In this document: piece by piece, positions 22,551 through 33,654 of the stretch
Layout of the letters: each line of letters begins with the position of its first letter
Position numbering within the stretch: the stretch's first letter is position 1
Assembly (NCBI GenBank): GCA_007182875.1
Contig: AP019514.1
Location: 2,356,001-2,420,000 of the forward strand
DNA: 64,000 nt
Direction of reading: 5' to 3'
Source: Vreelandella sulfidaeris
Lineage (GTDB): Bacteria; Pseudomonadota; Gammaproteobacteria; Pseudomonadales; Halomonadaceae
The notes under the pieces: model-generated
Told to the model about the DNA's origin: nothing
What the model saw: the letters and a program-made list of their open reading frames with translations, nothing else
The model's database searches: none
Made by a program: the position numbers and the translations under genes

Positions 22551-23643
22551 TTATCGCACAACAAAGACCTGGGGGAACCCTGCTTGACGCAGTGTTTCGC
22601 GAGCCTGGGACTCTTGTCCCGGCGTAATGGGCCCCACTTGAACGCGATACACGTCAGCGTCACTCGTAATGCGCACTGCGTGTGGCTGCTCAGTTTGCAA
22701 ACGCTGCTGTAACTGCTGGGCACCTTCTGGATTGCCTAATGCCGCAATCTGGAGATAAACCGCGTCGCCTACCTTATCCTGGTTGGGCGACTGCGATGGT
22801 TGTGAAGCAGGCGCTTGCGTATCCTGCGCTTGCCCAGCAAGTGCGGGAGAAGCATTGGCGCATCACTGGAAGCTTCAGGTGCCCTTTCAGGTACGCTTGC
22901 CTGCACGGTGTCGTTACCGCCCTTGCCGCGCTCAGCCAACCACTGCTCGGGATTCATCGCTTCGACTTTGACGGAGCCAGTACCATTATCGAGGAACCCA
23001 AGCCTTGCCGCAGCTGCGTAGGAGAGGTCGATTTCACGATCACTATGGAAGGGACCACGATCGTTTACCCTGACAATCACCGACCGCCCATTATCAAGAC
23101 TAGTAATCCGCGCGAAGGGTAGGCAACGGTAGCGAACGATGCGCCGCCGACATTTTATACATGTCGTAGATCTCACCGTTAGACGTTGCGTAGCCATGAA
23201 ATTTTCGCCATACCAAGAGGCTGTACCGCGCTTCTCATAGCCTGTTGCATCAGGCAGCACGTGATAGGTTTTACCCCACACTTCATAGCTTGAACGATTG
23301 CCTGCTCGAGATGGTTGCTCAATGCGCGGTTCCGCGTCAGGCACTTTGGTAACATCCGGCGGCTCAACTGGATAGGCATCACCACTCATGGCATAGCGAC
23401 CACCGCTGGTGCCCGCCTCAGAAGCGGGAGCCGATTGGCTGGCAGCACTGGGCGCATCCACTCGCTGAGTTTCGTGACTGGCACAGCCGCTGACCAGCGA
23501 AAGCAAGGCGAGCAAGCCACCTGCCCGCCGGGACACTGTGACCGGGGAGCTTTTCAACCACAGCTTCGCAAAACGGGGCTTCGCAAAACAGGGCTTTGCA
23601 AAACGGGGCTTCGAAAACGGGACTTGGAAAGTTTGCTATTCAT
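22551..23643 (-). CDS. rlpA: Septal-ring lytic transglycosylase-type lipoprotein RlpA, repeat-containing n-region
   Basis: About 364 codons. The lipobox LLSLVSGCASH is followed by a double-psi beta-barrel domain (GTASWYG, FARITSLDNGRSVIVRVNDR, LSYAAAARLGFLDNG) and a C-terminal SPOR domain that binds denuded glycan (AVRITSDADVYRVQVG, ending FPQVFVVR). In Pseudomonas RlpA is a lytic transglycosylase. The start is the ATG at 23643, which overlaps the mltB stop (ATGA). After correcting one missing G near 23613, the leader begins MNSKLSKS and then repeats RFAKP-like units four times before KLWLKSS and the hydrophobic stretch. Further indels near 23110-23200 and 22850. Confidence 0.9.
23564..23622. 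repeat. Four 15-bp tandem repeats inside the rlpA leader
   Basis: Units cttcgcaaaacgggg, cttcgcaaaacaggg, ctttgcaaaacgggg and cttcgaaaacggga (the last one base short) follow each other directly. Read on the minus strand they encode RFAKP, PCFAK and PRFAK-type pentapeptides in the cytoplasmic n-region of the RlpA signal peptide. Confidence 0.9.
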
Positions 23644-24700
23644 GTCTCGTCCTTGTTCAGCTCGGCAATCGCTTCTACCAACTCAGCTATGGCCATTGCA
23701 TAAAGGTGGCTGTGGTTGTAGCGGGTGATCACGTAAAAATTGTACTCACCAAACCGGTATTGGGTCTGTCCATCGGCGTATTCAAGCGCTAACGGTACGA
23801 CCAATAAATTATCATCGAGCTGCTTGCGCGGCTCAAACCCGTGCGCCTCAAGCTCAGCAACACTCACCTCAGGCGGTGACGTTTGGTTAAACGAGAGTTC
23901 TTGCATTAGCTCTATCGGCAATACAGCAGGGCCACTGGCTTGATGGTAAATATCAGCGCCCGGCTGCCAGCGGTGTTCGGCAAAATAATTGGCGACACTG
24001 CCAATAGCATCGACCGGATTTTCCCAAAGATCGCGGCGCCCATCGTCATCAAAATCCACGGCATAAGCTTGATAACTGGTGGGTATAAATTGCGGATACC
24101 CCATGGCGCCCGCATAAGAACCGCGTAACTCAGTGGGATCAACTTGCTGCTCGTAGGCTATCTGTAAAAATGCCGCTAACTCACCACGAAAAAAGTGCCT
24201 CTGGCCGGATGATGAAAAGCCAGCGTGGCTAGCGAATCCAATACACGGTGCTGACCTTTATGCCGACCATAATAAGTTTCTACGCCAATAATGGCGGTAA
24301 TAACTTCCGCGGGCACACCATAAGTGGCTTCGGCTCGCGCCAGGGCATCAGCATGCTCATCGATAAACTCAACGCCTTCTTCAATGCGCTGCTGGGTTGG
24401 GAAAATCGCGCGGTACTCATGCCACTTTAGACGCCGCTCAGCAGCCCCTTCCATAGCATCTAGCACACTCTGGGTATAATTCGCCTGCCCCAAGGCTTCT
24501 TCTAACCACGCTTGTGGCAGCCCTTCTTCCATCAGCTCTTTCATCAACGCTTGGCTTTCAGCATTCTGCTGGGGCGCAAAGTGCTGGGAAGCGGCGTGTT
24601 GATTACCCTGAGAAGTCTCACCGGCCAATACCATTGGCGCTACCCAGCACATCAACGTTGCTAGCATAAAGCTGCTCGTCTTTCCTTGAACCTTGCTCAT
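23640..24700 (-). CDS. mltB: Membrane-bound lytic murein transglycosylase B
   Basis: GH103 enzyme that cleaves the MurNAc-GlcNAc bond with 1,6-anhydro product. About 353 codons. The N-terminal signal segment (MLATLMCWVAPMVLAGE) lacks a clear lipobox Cys at its end, so it may be soluble periplasmic. Catalytic Glu in AIIGVETYYGRHKG, then GYPQFIPTSYQAYAVDF and a Ca-site-like DDDGRRDLW. Frameshift near 24180 between HPARGTFF and RGELAAFLQIAY. The stop overlaps the rlpA start. Confidence 0.94.
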
Positions 24701-24715
24701 TGGCTCTCCACTGGC

Positions 24716-24808
24716 GAACTATAAATTCCAGAACTATTAATTCCAGAACTCTAAATTCCAGAACTATCCACACTCAAACCATCCATTCCGGAATTATTCA
24801 TTCCGGAT
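24716..24808. repeat. 15-bp direct repeats between rodA and mltB
   Basis: Three near-identical 15-bp units of the form gaactataaattcca run from 24716 to 24760, followed by a partial copy to 24765. A related pair around cattccggaa and cattccgga lies at about 24783-24807. Both minus-strand frames carry stops, so this is non-coding and lies in the mltB upstream region. Confidence 0.85.
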
Positions 24809-24854
24809 GCTTACATTTATGAGCAGCTCACGCGTCGAACTGGCCAAATTTCAA

Positions 24855-26014
24855 CTAGCGGGATAGCAACCGACGATGGGCATGTATGGACATGAGAATA
24901 CCGAAACCCGCTAATAAGGTCACGCTGGAGGTGCCACCAAAACTAACCAACGGCAACGGCACTCCCACCACAGGCAGAATGCCACTCACCATCCCCATGT
25001 TGACAAACACGTAGATAAAAATGTTAAAATAATACTACCCGCGACTAAACGCCCAAACGTATCTTGAGCAGTACTTGCCATCCATAAGCCACGGCTCACT
25101 ATTAACAGGTACAGAAAGAGCAGCGCCAGCATTCCCACCAAACCAAACTCTTCGCCCAAGACAGCAATAATGAAATCCGTATGCCGCTCCGGCAGGAACT
25201 CTAATTGGGACTGGGTACCTTGCAGCCAACCTTTCCCCATAGCCCACCACTGCCAATGGCCGTGGTGGATTGAATAATGTTCCAACCCGATCCAAGCGGG
25301 TCGCTTTCAGGGTTTAAAACGTCAACACCCGCTGACGCTGGTAATTGTGCATATTCATCCAGAGCACGGGCACACCCGCAGCTCCCAGTGCCGCAATGAA
25401 GCCGATCAAACGCCACGATAAACCCGCTAGCAGAACCACAATTAGGGCAGCACTGGCTACCAGCAATGAGGTTCCCAAATCAGGCTGGATAGCCGTAAGG
25501 ACGACAGGTAAGCCGATAATGACGCCGCATACCAGTATATCGCGCAGCCGTGGCGGCAGCTCACAGCGGTTAAGATAGGCTGCAACCATTAACGGGGCTG
25601 CCAGCTTCATCATTTCCGAGGGTTGAAAGCGTATCACGCCGGGAATCACTAACCAGCGTTTGGCCCCCATGCCCACATCACCCACCACATCAACGGCAAT
25701 CAGCATGGCAACGCCGACGCCATAGGCCAGCGGAGCGAAACGTAAAAAAAGTAGAGGGGTGAAAATTGGGCGATAATCACCATCCCTACCAATGCGATGC
25801 AAAAACGCACGCTTTGAGCAATGACGGCGTCCATGGATTGCCCTGAAGCGCTGTAAAGAACGATCAAACCGCTACTCATCAATAGTAGAAGCAAGCCAAG
25901 CAGCCAGGGGTCGAGATGGATTCTTTCCCAGATACTTTTACGCCGGGCGATTCCGCTTTCGGGCGGGCGTACAGGATAACCACGCATCGAACGAGTTATA
26001 TACTGCCAAGGCAT
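24855..26014 (-). CDS. rodA: Rod-shape peptidoglycan glycosyltransferase RodA
   Basis: SEDS-family polymerase that works with PBP2 in cell elongation. About 386 codons and about ten membrane helices. Family motifs seen: [64 protein letters not shown] and the C-terminal [14 protein letters not shown]. It ends [10 protein letters not shown]. Frameshifts near 25740, 25310, 25235 and 25020. It starts three bases after the mrdA stop, as in the usual mrdA-mrdB pair. Confidence 0.94.
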
Positions 26015-26017
26015 GGT

Positions 26018-27919
26018 TTAGTTACCCTCCACATTGGCATTATCTTCCTCAAGCACTTCACGCACTTCCTCTGCATCGGGGCGTCATCTTTCAGCAGCCA
26101 AGCATCGGTCATGGCACGCGCCAAGTGGGCAGCATGGGTACTGCCGCCCCCGCGTTCTCGACAATGACGGATACGGCAATTTGAGGGTCATCTAACGGCG
26201 CAAAGGCCATAAATAAAGCATGATCGCGTAGGCGCTCCGCCAACTCGTCAGCGTTGTAACGCTGATCCTGGCCCAATGAAAATACTTGTGCGGTGCCTGA
26301 TTTGCCACCCATCCGATATTCAAGGCCCACGCCAGTTCTACGGGCAGTGCCTTCACTACCGCTGATTACTTTCTCCATACCGCTGAACACCCTATCCCAC
26401 CAGTTATCGTTGGCTAGCTGAATATCATCCAGCGTATCCGGCAGGTCTTGTGGCACGGGGTATCGCCAATCTGACGGGCCAACCTGGGTTTCACCCAATG
26501 GCCGCGATTCGCCAACGTTGCGGTGGCACTAGCAAGCTGAAGAGGTGTCACTTGCCAATACCCTGTCCAATACCCACTGAAAGCGTTTCGCCAGGGTACC
26601 ACGGCTGGTTAAAGCGCCCGCGTTTCCAATCGCGAGAAGGCATCAAAGCGTTGCTCTCGCCTTGCACGTCATGGGCCACGCGCTGGCCAAAACCAAAATT
26701 GCTCATCCGGTCGTGTAAATTATCAATGCCTAAATCATGCGCCAAGGTGTAATAGTAAGTGTTATTGGAAACGGCGAGAGAGCGTTCCATATCGACACGA
26801 CCATGCCCCAACGCAACCAGTTGCGGTATCGGCGGGAGTCGTTAGGAAGTTGATAATAACCAGGGTCATTAATCGTGCTGTCAGGCGTGATCACCCCTTC
26901 GACCAAACCGGCCAGGGCCAGAAAAGGCTTAATCGTAGAACCAGGGGGATAGTGGCCGCGAATAGCACGATTAAAGAGTGGAAGGTCAAGGTCTTCCTGC
27001 AACCCACGATAAGAAGCAACGTCAATCCCGGTGACAAACTGGTTACTATCGAACCCAGGTGTCGACACCATGGCAAGGATCTCACCTGTTTCAGGCACAA
27101 TCGCGACAATAGAGCCCCTACGGTCATCAAGTAACTCGTAGGCCAACATCTGGAGCGACTTATCCAACGTTAGCGTCAAGTTCTCCCCTGGCACAGGATC
27201 GGTACGATCAAGCTCACGCAGTACCCGGCCACGGGCATTAGTTTCTACTTTACGCAAGCCTGCCTGACCGTGCAGCTCCTCTTCATAAAACCGCTCAATC
27301 CCCGTTTTACCGATAAAGTGGGTACCTGCATAGCGTCCCGCATCCAGCTCTTCCAACTCTTCGGCATTGATACGACCAACATAGCCCAAAGCGTGTGCCA
27401 TTATTTCTGCATCGGGATAAAAACGCAGTGGCTGAGCTTCTATCTCAACACCAGGCAAGCGATGGCGATTAACCGCCAGACGGGCAATCTGGTCTTCGCT
27501 TAAGTCACTGGTCAGCAGAGCAGGCTGAAAGGGGCGCTGGCGTTGGCGTGATCGAACATTGAACGCCTCAATCTCTTCTTCAGGCAGTTCAAGCAGCTCT
27601 ACCAGTAGTGCCAACGTTTCATCCAGGTTATCGACACGTTCACGGACGAGTGTCAGATTGTAAGTTGGGCGGTTTTCAGCCAACAGCACGCCGTTACGGT
27701 CATAGATTAACCCACGGTTGGGGGGTAGCGGCTCAACACGAACCCGGTTATTTTCGGAGCGCGTGCTATACATATCATGTTGGACGATTTGTAAATAAAC
27801 GAGGCGCCCCATCAACAGACTGGCGAGCGTTAACACGACTAAAACGGCGAGCAGCGCTCTAACACGAAAAATACGCAATTCTTGTTCAGAGTTTTTAGCG
27901 TATTGGGGCGCTTGAGCAT
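26018..27919 (-). CDS. mrdA: Penicillin-binding protein 2
   Basis: Elongation-specific D,D-transpeptidase anchored in the inner membrane, partner of RodA. About 634 codons. N-terminal helix LLAVLVVLTLASLLMGRLVYL, dimerisation domain (NRGLIYDRNGVLLAENRPTY), then the active-site SxxK in YPPGSTIKPFLALAGL, SNN in LAVSNNTYYYTLA and KSG in GGKSGTAQVF. Frameshifts near 27885 (A run after the start), 26820, 26565 and 26080. The start MLKRPNT and a missing A restore the normal N-terminus. Confidence 0.95.
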
Positions 27920-28003
27920 GGCAACGATGACTCTCAAATCAAACAATCAAATCAAATAAAGGGCGCGACAGGCCACAAACAGTGATTGCTCACCATTTAG
28001 CCA

Positions 28004-28469
28004 TTAGCGGTGATAAGGATGACCTACCAGTAGTGTCCAGGCGCGGTAGAGCTGCTCAGCCAGCATAATTCGTACTAGCGGATGAGGCAGCGTCAGCGGT
28101 GAAATCGACCATGTTATATTGGCCATCGCCGAAAGCGAAGGTTCAAGCCCATCGGGCCCGCCTACAAGCAACACGACCTCTCGCCCAGCCATTCGCCAAG
28201 CGTCAGCTTCCTCAGCCAGCTGCTCCGTTGTCCATGGCTTGCCTTTGACTTCCAACGCCACCACATATTCGTCGCCACGCAGCTTATCGCGAATACGCTG
28301 CGCCTCTTGGGCGCGCGCTTTTGCGATATCTGCATTTTACCCGCTGGCCGAGCGCAATTTCTTCTATCTCAAGGTTGAAATCTCTCGGCAGCCGCTTGCG
28401 GTAAGTTTCGATGCCCTCCTCAACCCAAGATGGCATTTTGCTTCCCACCGCTAACAGCCGGATCCTCAT
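28004..28469 (-). CDS. rlmH: 23S rRNA pseudouridine1915 N3-methyltransferase
   Basis: SPOUT-class methyltransferase acting on helix 69 of 23S rRNA. About 155 codons, matching the family. Starts [16 protein letters not shown]; the SAM-binding knot [13 protein letters not shown] is followed by [16 protein letters not shown] and the C-terminal LLVGHPYHR. Frameshift near 28335 plus a small disturbance in the middle. The ATG overlaps the rsfS stop (ATGA). Confidence 0.95.
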
Positions 28470-28851
28470 GACATGCTGGCTCGCTCTTGAAAGCGCTCAA
28501 GCGACTCGCCGATAGCACCCGAATCACTCGGCAGATCGACCCATAGTCGCTCTAAGTCGTAGAGAGTCCGGGCCTCAGGCATCATGATGTGCACCACCAC
28601 ATCACCTAGGTCAACCAGCACCCAATCAGCGTTATCGCCACCCTCAACGCCTAAAGGCCCAAGCCCTGCGGCTTTAGCTTTTCTACTACGTTTTGTGCCA
28701 GCGCGGCCACATGACGTGTCGAAGTGCCGCTGGCAATCAGCATGAGGTCGGTAACCTCAGTTAATTTGGCAACATCCAATTGGGTAATGTCACGTGCTTT
28801 CAGTTCTTCTAGCGCGTCAACCGCTAAATTTTTCAATGTATCGATGTGCAT
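28466..28851 (-). CDS. rsfS: Ribosomal silencing factor RsfS
   Basis: Binds L14 and blocks 30S-50S joining when nutrients are scarce. About 128 codons. Core motifs [20 protein letters not shown] and [19 protein letters not shown], then [19 protein letters not shown] after a frameshift near 28672. Start MHIDTLKN at 28851 has AGGAG just upstream; longer in-frame starts are unlikely. Same order nadD-rsfS-rlmH as in E. coli. Confidence 0.94.
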
Positions 28852-28929
28852 GACTCCTAAAGACAACCTCATTGGGTAATCGGTCAATAAAGCCGGCCAT
28901 TGTAACGGCTTCTTTGATGACTGCCAGCG

Positions 28930-29585
28930 CTAATCGCGCTGTTGATAGAGTCTACCTTGCTCAATGGCCTCTTCGACGGGGCTGGCACCAAATAGCGCAC
29001 ACTTTTCTTCTCTACCAAACACTGACGAATGTAGGTTGCAGAAATCGTCATTAGCGATGGCAGTTGCAGCGGCAAATAGCCCCACAGGGCCGCTGCATCA
29101 ATGTTTCTACACTATCGACTCTACGATGCTCCACCAGTTCCATTAACGATTCAGGTAGCGGATCGTTGTAGCCAGGCCTGGCAATCACTACCAGATGAGC
29201 GAGTTCAAACAGGCGCTCAGGCTGGTGCCATTGCGTTAGGCGTAGGAAGGCATCAAAGCCAATAACCATCACTAGGCGGGACTGGCAACCGTATTCAGCC
29301 CGCAATTCGGCAAGCGTATCGGCGCTATACGAGGGGCCGTCACGCTTCAGTTCACGATCATCTGCGAACAGCCCAGGCGTGTCGCCAATACCCGCTTTTA
29401 AAAGCGCTAATCGTTGTTGTGCTGAGACCTGAGGTTGGCCGCGTAATGGGGCTGTTGAGCGGGAATCATATGCAGTCGATCTAACGACAGCGCTTCATGT
29501 ACTTCTAGCGCACTGCGCAAATGGCCTAGATGTACCGGGTCAAAGTGCCGCCTAACATACCGATACGTTGCCCTGAATGACTCAT
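28930..29585 (-). CDS. nadD: Nicotinate-nucleotide adenylyltransferase
   Basis: Makes deamido-NAD from nicotinate mononucleotide and ATP. About 218 codons. The nucleotidyltransferase motif [11 protein letters not shown] is split by an indel near 29550, then [20 protein letters not shown] and the ISATYIRQ motif near the C-terminus. Frameshifts near 29550, 29435, 29315, 29070 and 28960. It ends GRLYQQRD. Neighbours are proA and rsfS. Confidence 0.92.
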
Positions 29586-29594
29586 ACCACCACC

Positions 29595-30902
29595 TTATTC
29601 GCGCACCTGGCCATCACCAAACACGACATACTTTTGAGTGGTTAGTCCCTCAAGCCCTACAGGCCCACGGGCGTGAAGCTTGTCGGTTGAAATCCCAATT
29701 TCTGCGCCTAGCCCGTACTCAAAACCATCTGCAAAACGGGTAGATGCATTAACGATCACGGAGCTGGAGTCGACTTCCGCCATGAAGCGCCGCGCCAATG
29801 AGTAATCCTGGGTAACAATCGCATCCGTATGATGAGAGCCATATTGTTCGATATGGGCAATGGCTTCATCGACACCCTCGACCACTTTGATCGCCAGCAC
29901 AGGCGCTAAATACTCAGCATACCAATCCGCCTCTACCGCTGCCGTCACCTGGGGCAGGAGTGCTTGAGTGCGCTGACAGCCACGCAATTCCACATTATGT
30001 ACGGCATACGCGCGAGCCAGTTCAGGTAACAGTAGATCCGCAATCGGTGCGTCGATCAGCAGTGTTTCCATTGTATTACAGGTACCGTAACGATGCGTTT
30101 TTGCATTGACGGCGATGGCTAACGCTTTGGCAGGGTCGGCGGTAGTATCGATATAAACATGGCAAACACCATCAAGGTGTTTAATGACCGGCACCCGTGC
30201 GTCACGCGATATACGCTCTATCAGGGACTTACCACCCCGCGGAATAATGACATCAACATATTCAGGCATACTGATCAATTCCCCACCGCCGCTCGGTCGG
30301 TGGTGGCCACTCACTGGACACTACCGGCAGGCAGCCCCACATCGGCAAGCCCCGCTTGAATACAGCTGCTAATGGCTGCGTTTGATGCACTGGCTTCCGA
30401 CCCGCCGCGTAAAATACAGGCGTTGCCCGATTTCAAACACAGACTGGCAGCTTCCAATGTCACATTCGGACGCGACTCATAAATAATGCCGATCACGCCC
30501 AGTGGCACACGCATTTTACCTACTTGAATACCGCTAGGCCGGTAGCGCATATCGCCAATCTCGCCCACGGGGTCCGGCAAGCCGGCTACCTGCTGCAAGC
30601 CTTCAATCATTGCGTCCACACGTGCATCGCTGAGAGCTAAACGGTCGAGCAATGCACTGTCCAACCCATTCTCGCGACCACGTTGTAAGTCTTCGTCGTT
30701 GGCGTCCAGTATGCGCGCCCGCGCTTCTGCCAAACGCTGCGCAATGGCCAACAGTGTACGGTTTTTCAATCCTGTATCTGCTCGGCGCAGTTCGCTGGCG
30801 GCGCGACGTGCCGCCTGTCCCAATGCCTGCATATAGGCGGGCACATTACCGGCTTGATAAGTGCTGATGGGCTTCGTCTTGGAACGGTGTCGAAACACTC
30901 AT
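29595..30902 (-). CDS. proA: Gamma-glutamyl phosphate reductase
   Basis: Second step of proline synthesis, an aldehyde-dehydrogenase-superfamily enzyme. About 436 codons. [32 protein letters not shown] and the catalytic-Cys region [15 protein letters not shown] are clear. Frameshift near 30310 between LPAGSVQ and TDRAAVGEL. The ATG at 30902 has GGAGACAG upstream, but an indel near 30860 is needed to join it to the conserved [16 protein letters not shown]. An alternative start inside that segment cannot be excluded. Proline matters as a compatible solute in halophiles (inference). Confidence 0.93.
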
Positions 30903-31203
30903 GCTGTCTCCGTGCGTCGTCGCGCATACTAAGGTTAGGGTGTTCAATGTTTAAGGTGTTCAATCATTACGTTTTAAAGGCATTCCAACTATACGATGCC
31001 CTGCCAATTAAGCTTTGGCGGCGGCCCTCTGCGATTGGCAAGCACTCAAGTACAGCCGTTTACATGTTTATACTTAAGTTATGTCATTTCAACGTTATAC
31101 TATGGGCGATTAAGGCGCTAACGTGTGCTGTGTACGTTTGTCATCCTACACGCACCCACTTGCTCGGATACATCTGGTTATTCAGGACGAATAGTAAGTC
31201 ACC
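30903..31203. other. Divergent intergenic region proA / GGDEF-like gene
   Basis: About 300 bases holding the two outward promoters. I see no ORF, hairpin or RNA gene that I can support. Confidence 0.5.
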
Positions 31204-32015
31204 ATGCAAAGCAAGTACAAAATCCGCCTACTACGTGCCAACCTGTTAGCCGCTGCCGTTGCCTTGGCATTATGGACCGCCACGCCCCCTGCGGCGGCTT
31301 TCGTGTTATGGCTTTCAGTCGGGTGGCTATTCATTACTGCGTTAATGCTCGATTTTAGCCACCGCCGTTCTCGGGGTTGCCATGGCAGATGGTGCCCGGC
31401 GTGCTACTGCTAAGCTTAATTGCTGCCGCGCCAGAACGACACGGTATTTTAATTTGGGCGTGGGCCGCGTTGATGATGTTGCCACAAAGTAGCTGGGTGG
31501 CCGCCTTTAATCTCAGCGCAGCGCTGATTAGCTCGGTAATGATAGCGCCGCTATTGGACGGTTCTGAATTTATTCTACTGATTTGTGCACTGCTGATACT
31601 TGGCTTACTCGCTTTATCCAGCGCACAGCAGCTGATCGATATGAACGGTTCCATTCGTCATCGCTTACGATTAATTCCTGGTCTTAATCTATGGGCCGCT
31701 GAGCAACTGGTTCGCGATATCTCTCGTGAACAAACGCGCTGTGAGCGTGAAGGTGTTCATGCGGAAGTATTTATTCTGCATGTAAAACGCCATCAGCTTT
31801 GGCCAACGGCTCAGAAGTTGTGCGAACTAACCTATGACTTCGAAAACGTTTACCGCTTAGATAGCACAACGCTGGCCACACTAATGCTTTCACGCTCACC
31901 CAAAGAAGCCGCACAACGACGCAACCAACTGCTCGCCGATTTACCTGACAATATTCACAGTGAGCATCTTGAATTAATCAATATCGATCCAGCAACGCTC
32001 TCGGTTTTGAGATGA
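31204..32015 (+). CDS. Membrane protein with degenerate GGDEF-like domain (1)
   Basis: About 270 codons. Five or six membrane helices (LLAAAVALALWT, LLLSLIAAAPERHGILIWA, FILLICALLILGLLAL) are followed by a C-terminal domain of about 120 residues. Its layout follows GGDEF domains (IPGLNLWAAEQLVRDISREQ ... VFILHV ... VYRLDSTTLATLML), but the GGDEF signature is replaced by LDSTTLA. Cyclic-di-GMP synthesis is therefore unlikely. One frameshift near 31375. No strong ribosome site. It is followed after 34 bases by a second protein of the same build. Function unknown; a sensor or scaffold role is possible. Confidence 0.7.
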
Positions 32016-32049
32016 GTAAACTACCGACTGAGCAGGTGCAGGAGACTAT

Positions 32050-32980
32050 ATGACCGAGCACCATATTTCCAAGCGATTGATGACGCTCGCCTATAGCGGC
32101 AGTATTTTACTGATGGCGGGCTATTCGTTGTGGCTTTATGCCATGGGAGACTATAGCGACCTGCTAATCCCCGCCTTTATGACGTTACTGCTAATGTCGG
32201 CTCTGCTAATGCACATCGGGCCTGGGCTTAAAAGCTGCCTGCCACGTATTGTTCTGCTGTGTTGCACCTACTTAGTGGTGCTTAGCACCTTCCATTACCA
32301 GGAACAGGTTTCGCCGATTTGGCTAGGCCTGCCGATTACTGCCGCTTTTCTACTATTGCCGCTGTGGGCTGCACTGTTGATTAATATCACTGCAGGGCCA
32401 TTGTGGTGGTTGTTCTCTTCAGTCGCCTCTGCCCCACCGGCTTTTATTGTTGGCTATGTTGCCTTTACGCTGCTGCTCGCTCTTCCACGCTGGGAACATG
32501 CTCGACGTCGTGCGCTATTGCGCGCTACCGATCCCAATGACAGTGACTGTAACGCCTATCATATTGATACGCTAAAAGAGCGCTTACAGAGCGAGTTTCA
32601 ACGCGCGGCCATGCTTAATCAGCAACTCGCGTTACTGGTATTACACTTACCACAGCTGGACATGGCGGGAGAACAGTTTGGACATCGTGCACAAACCGCG
32701 CTGCTAGGGCGTTGTGCAGCGAAGTGAACAGCCGGTGTCGTGATCATGACGTACTTGGTCGTGCGGATAACGCCACTTTTGGCTTGTTCTGCCGGATACG
32801 AGTGAAAGTGGAGCGCTACTGGTACGCGAGCGACTACAGCGAGCACTCTCACGGTGTGTACTGGTAGAAACCGGTCAACTAGAAGCGCGTATTGCAGCCT
32901 GCTTGCCCAACCGAACGGAGTGCTTTGACCACTACGTTAAGCGTCTTGAAGCACGTGGCGCTACGCTCGCCAACGTTTAG
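32050..32980 (+). CDS. Membrane protein with degenerate GGDEF domain (2)
   Basis: About 310 codons. Five or six N-terminal helices (LAYSGSILLMAGYSLWLY, IPAFMTLLLMSALLMH, FIVGYVAFTLLLALP), then a GGDEF-like domain: LKERLQSEFQRAAMLNQQLA, LALLVLHLPQLD, VLGRADNATFGL, ALLVRERLQRAL. The position of RxGGDEF reads RADNATF, so the metal- and substrate-binding acidic residues are missing. Frameshifts near 32725 and 32785. AGGAG precedes the ATG. Same direction as the preceding paralogue-like gene and the DedA gene downstream. Confidence 0.75.
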
Positions 32981-33021
32981 CCTACCAGTACGAACACTTT
33001 CACCTTTTGCCGGAGAAGGCA

Positions 33022-33654
33022 GTGCCGCTAGCCGATACGCTCCTCTCGTTAACCCCCTCACCCCCGCTCTTACTTTGCTTGGTGCTGGTAATTTCATTAG
33101 TGGAATCACTTGCCTTGGTGGGATTACTAGTGCCCGGTGTGGTGTTAATCACCACGGCGGCCTCTTTGGCAGGACATCAAGACATCGCTTTGGCGTGGTT
33201 GCTCGGTGCAGCGTTTATAGGCGCCATTTTAGGCGATGGCATCAGCTTTTCACTGGGCTTTAAACATCGCGAGCAGGTCACTCAGCGGTGGCCACTGTCA
33301 CAGCATCCAGAATGGCTGGGGCGAGGAGCGCGTTTCTTCGAGCGCTATGGCATATGGTCGGTTTTTGTCGGCCGTTTTGTGGGTCCCGTGCGGCCGATCA
33401 TCCCATTAGTAGCAGGTATGATGCGGATGCCACCGCGCACTTTCATTTGGGCCAACATCACCTCAGCGGCGCTTTGGGCGCCTGCATACACACTGCCTGG
33501 CTACTTATTAGGCCGCACCTGGCAGCACCATTTGAATTTACCGCCCGGCCTAGAGACAGCTTTACTCTTGCTCGCCGCCATTATTATCCTGCTCGCCGTT
33601 ATTTTTCCTGGGGCCGACATCAAGCGACACGGCATGGCCGACTTTACCGAATGA
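33022..33654 (+). CDS. DedA-family membrane protein
   Basis: About 210 residues, intact. VTT/DedA fold: VESLALVGLLVPGVVLITTA, GAILGDGISFSLG, FERYGIWSVFVGRFVGPVRPIIPLVAGMMRM (the conserved RF.G..R motif), then APAYTLPGYLLG. DedA members move undecaprenyl phosphate or support the proton motive force. Start placed at GTG 33022, which has GGAGAAGG upstream; TTG 33007 is the alternative. Its stop overlaps the following PAP2 gene (ATGA). Confidence 0.9.
   Translation: MPLADTLLSLTPSPPLLLCLVLVISLVESLALVGLLVPGVVLITTAASLAGHQDIALAWLLGAAFIGAILGDGISFSLGFKHREQVTQRWPLSQHPEWLGRGARFFERYGIWSVFVGRFVGPVRPIIPLVAGMMRMPPRTFIWANITSAALWAPAYTLPGYLLGRTWQHHLNLPPGLETALLLLAAIIILLAVIFPGADIKRHGMADFTE

Noticed and set aside
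24716..24808. CRISPR-like repeats
   Set aside because: The units are 15 bp and directly abutting with no spacers. No cas genes are present.
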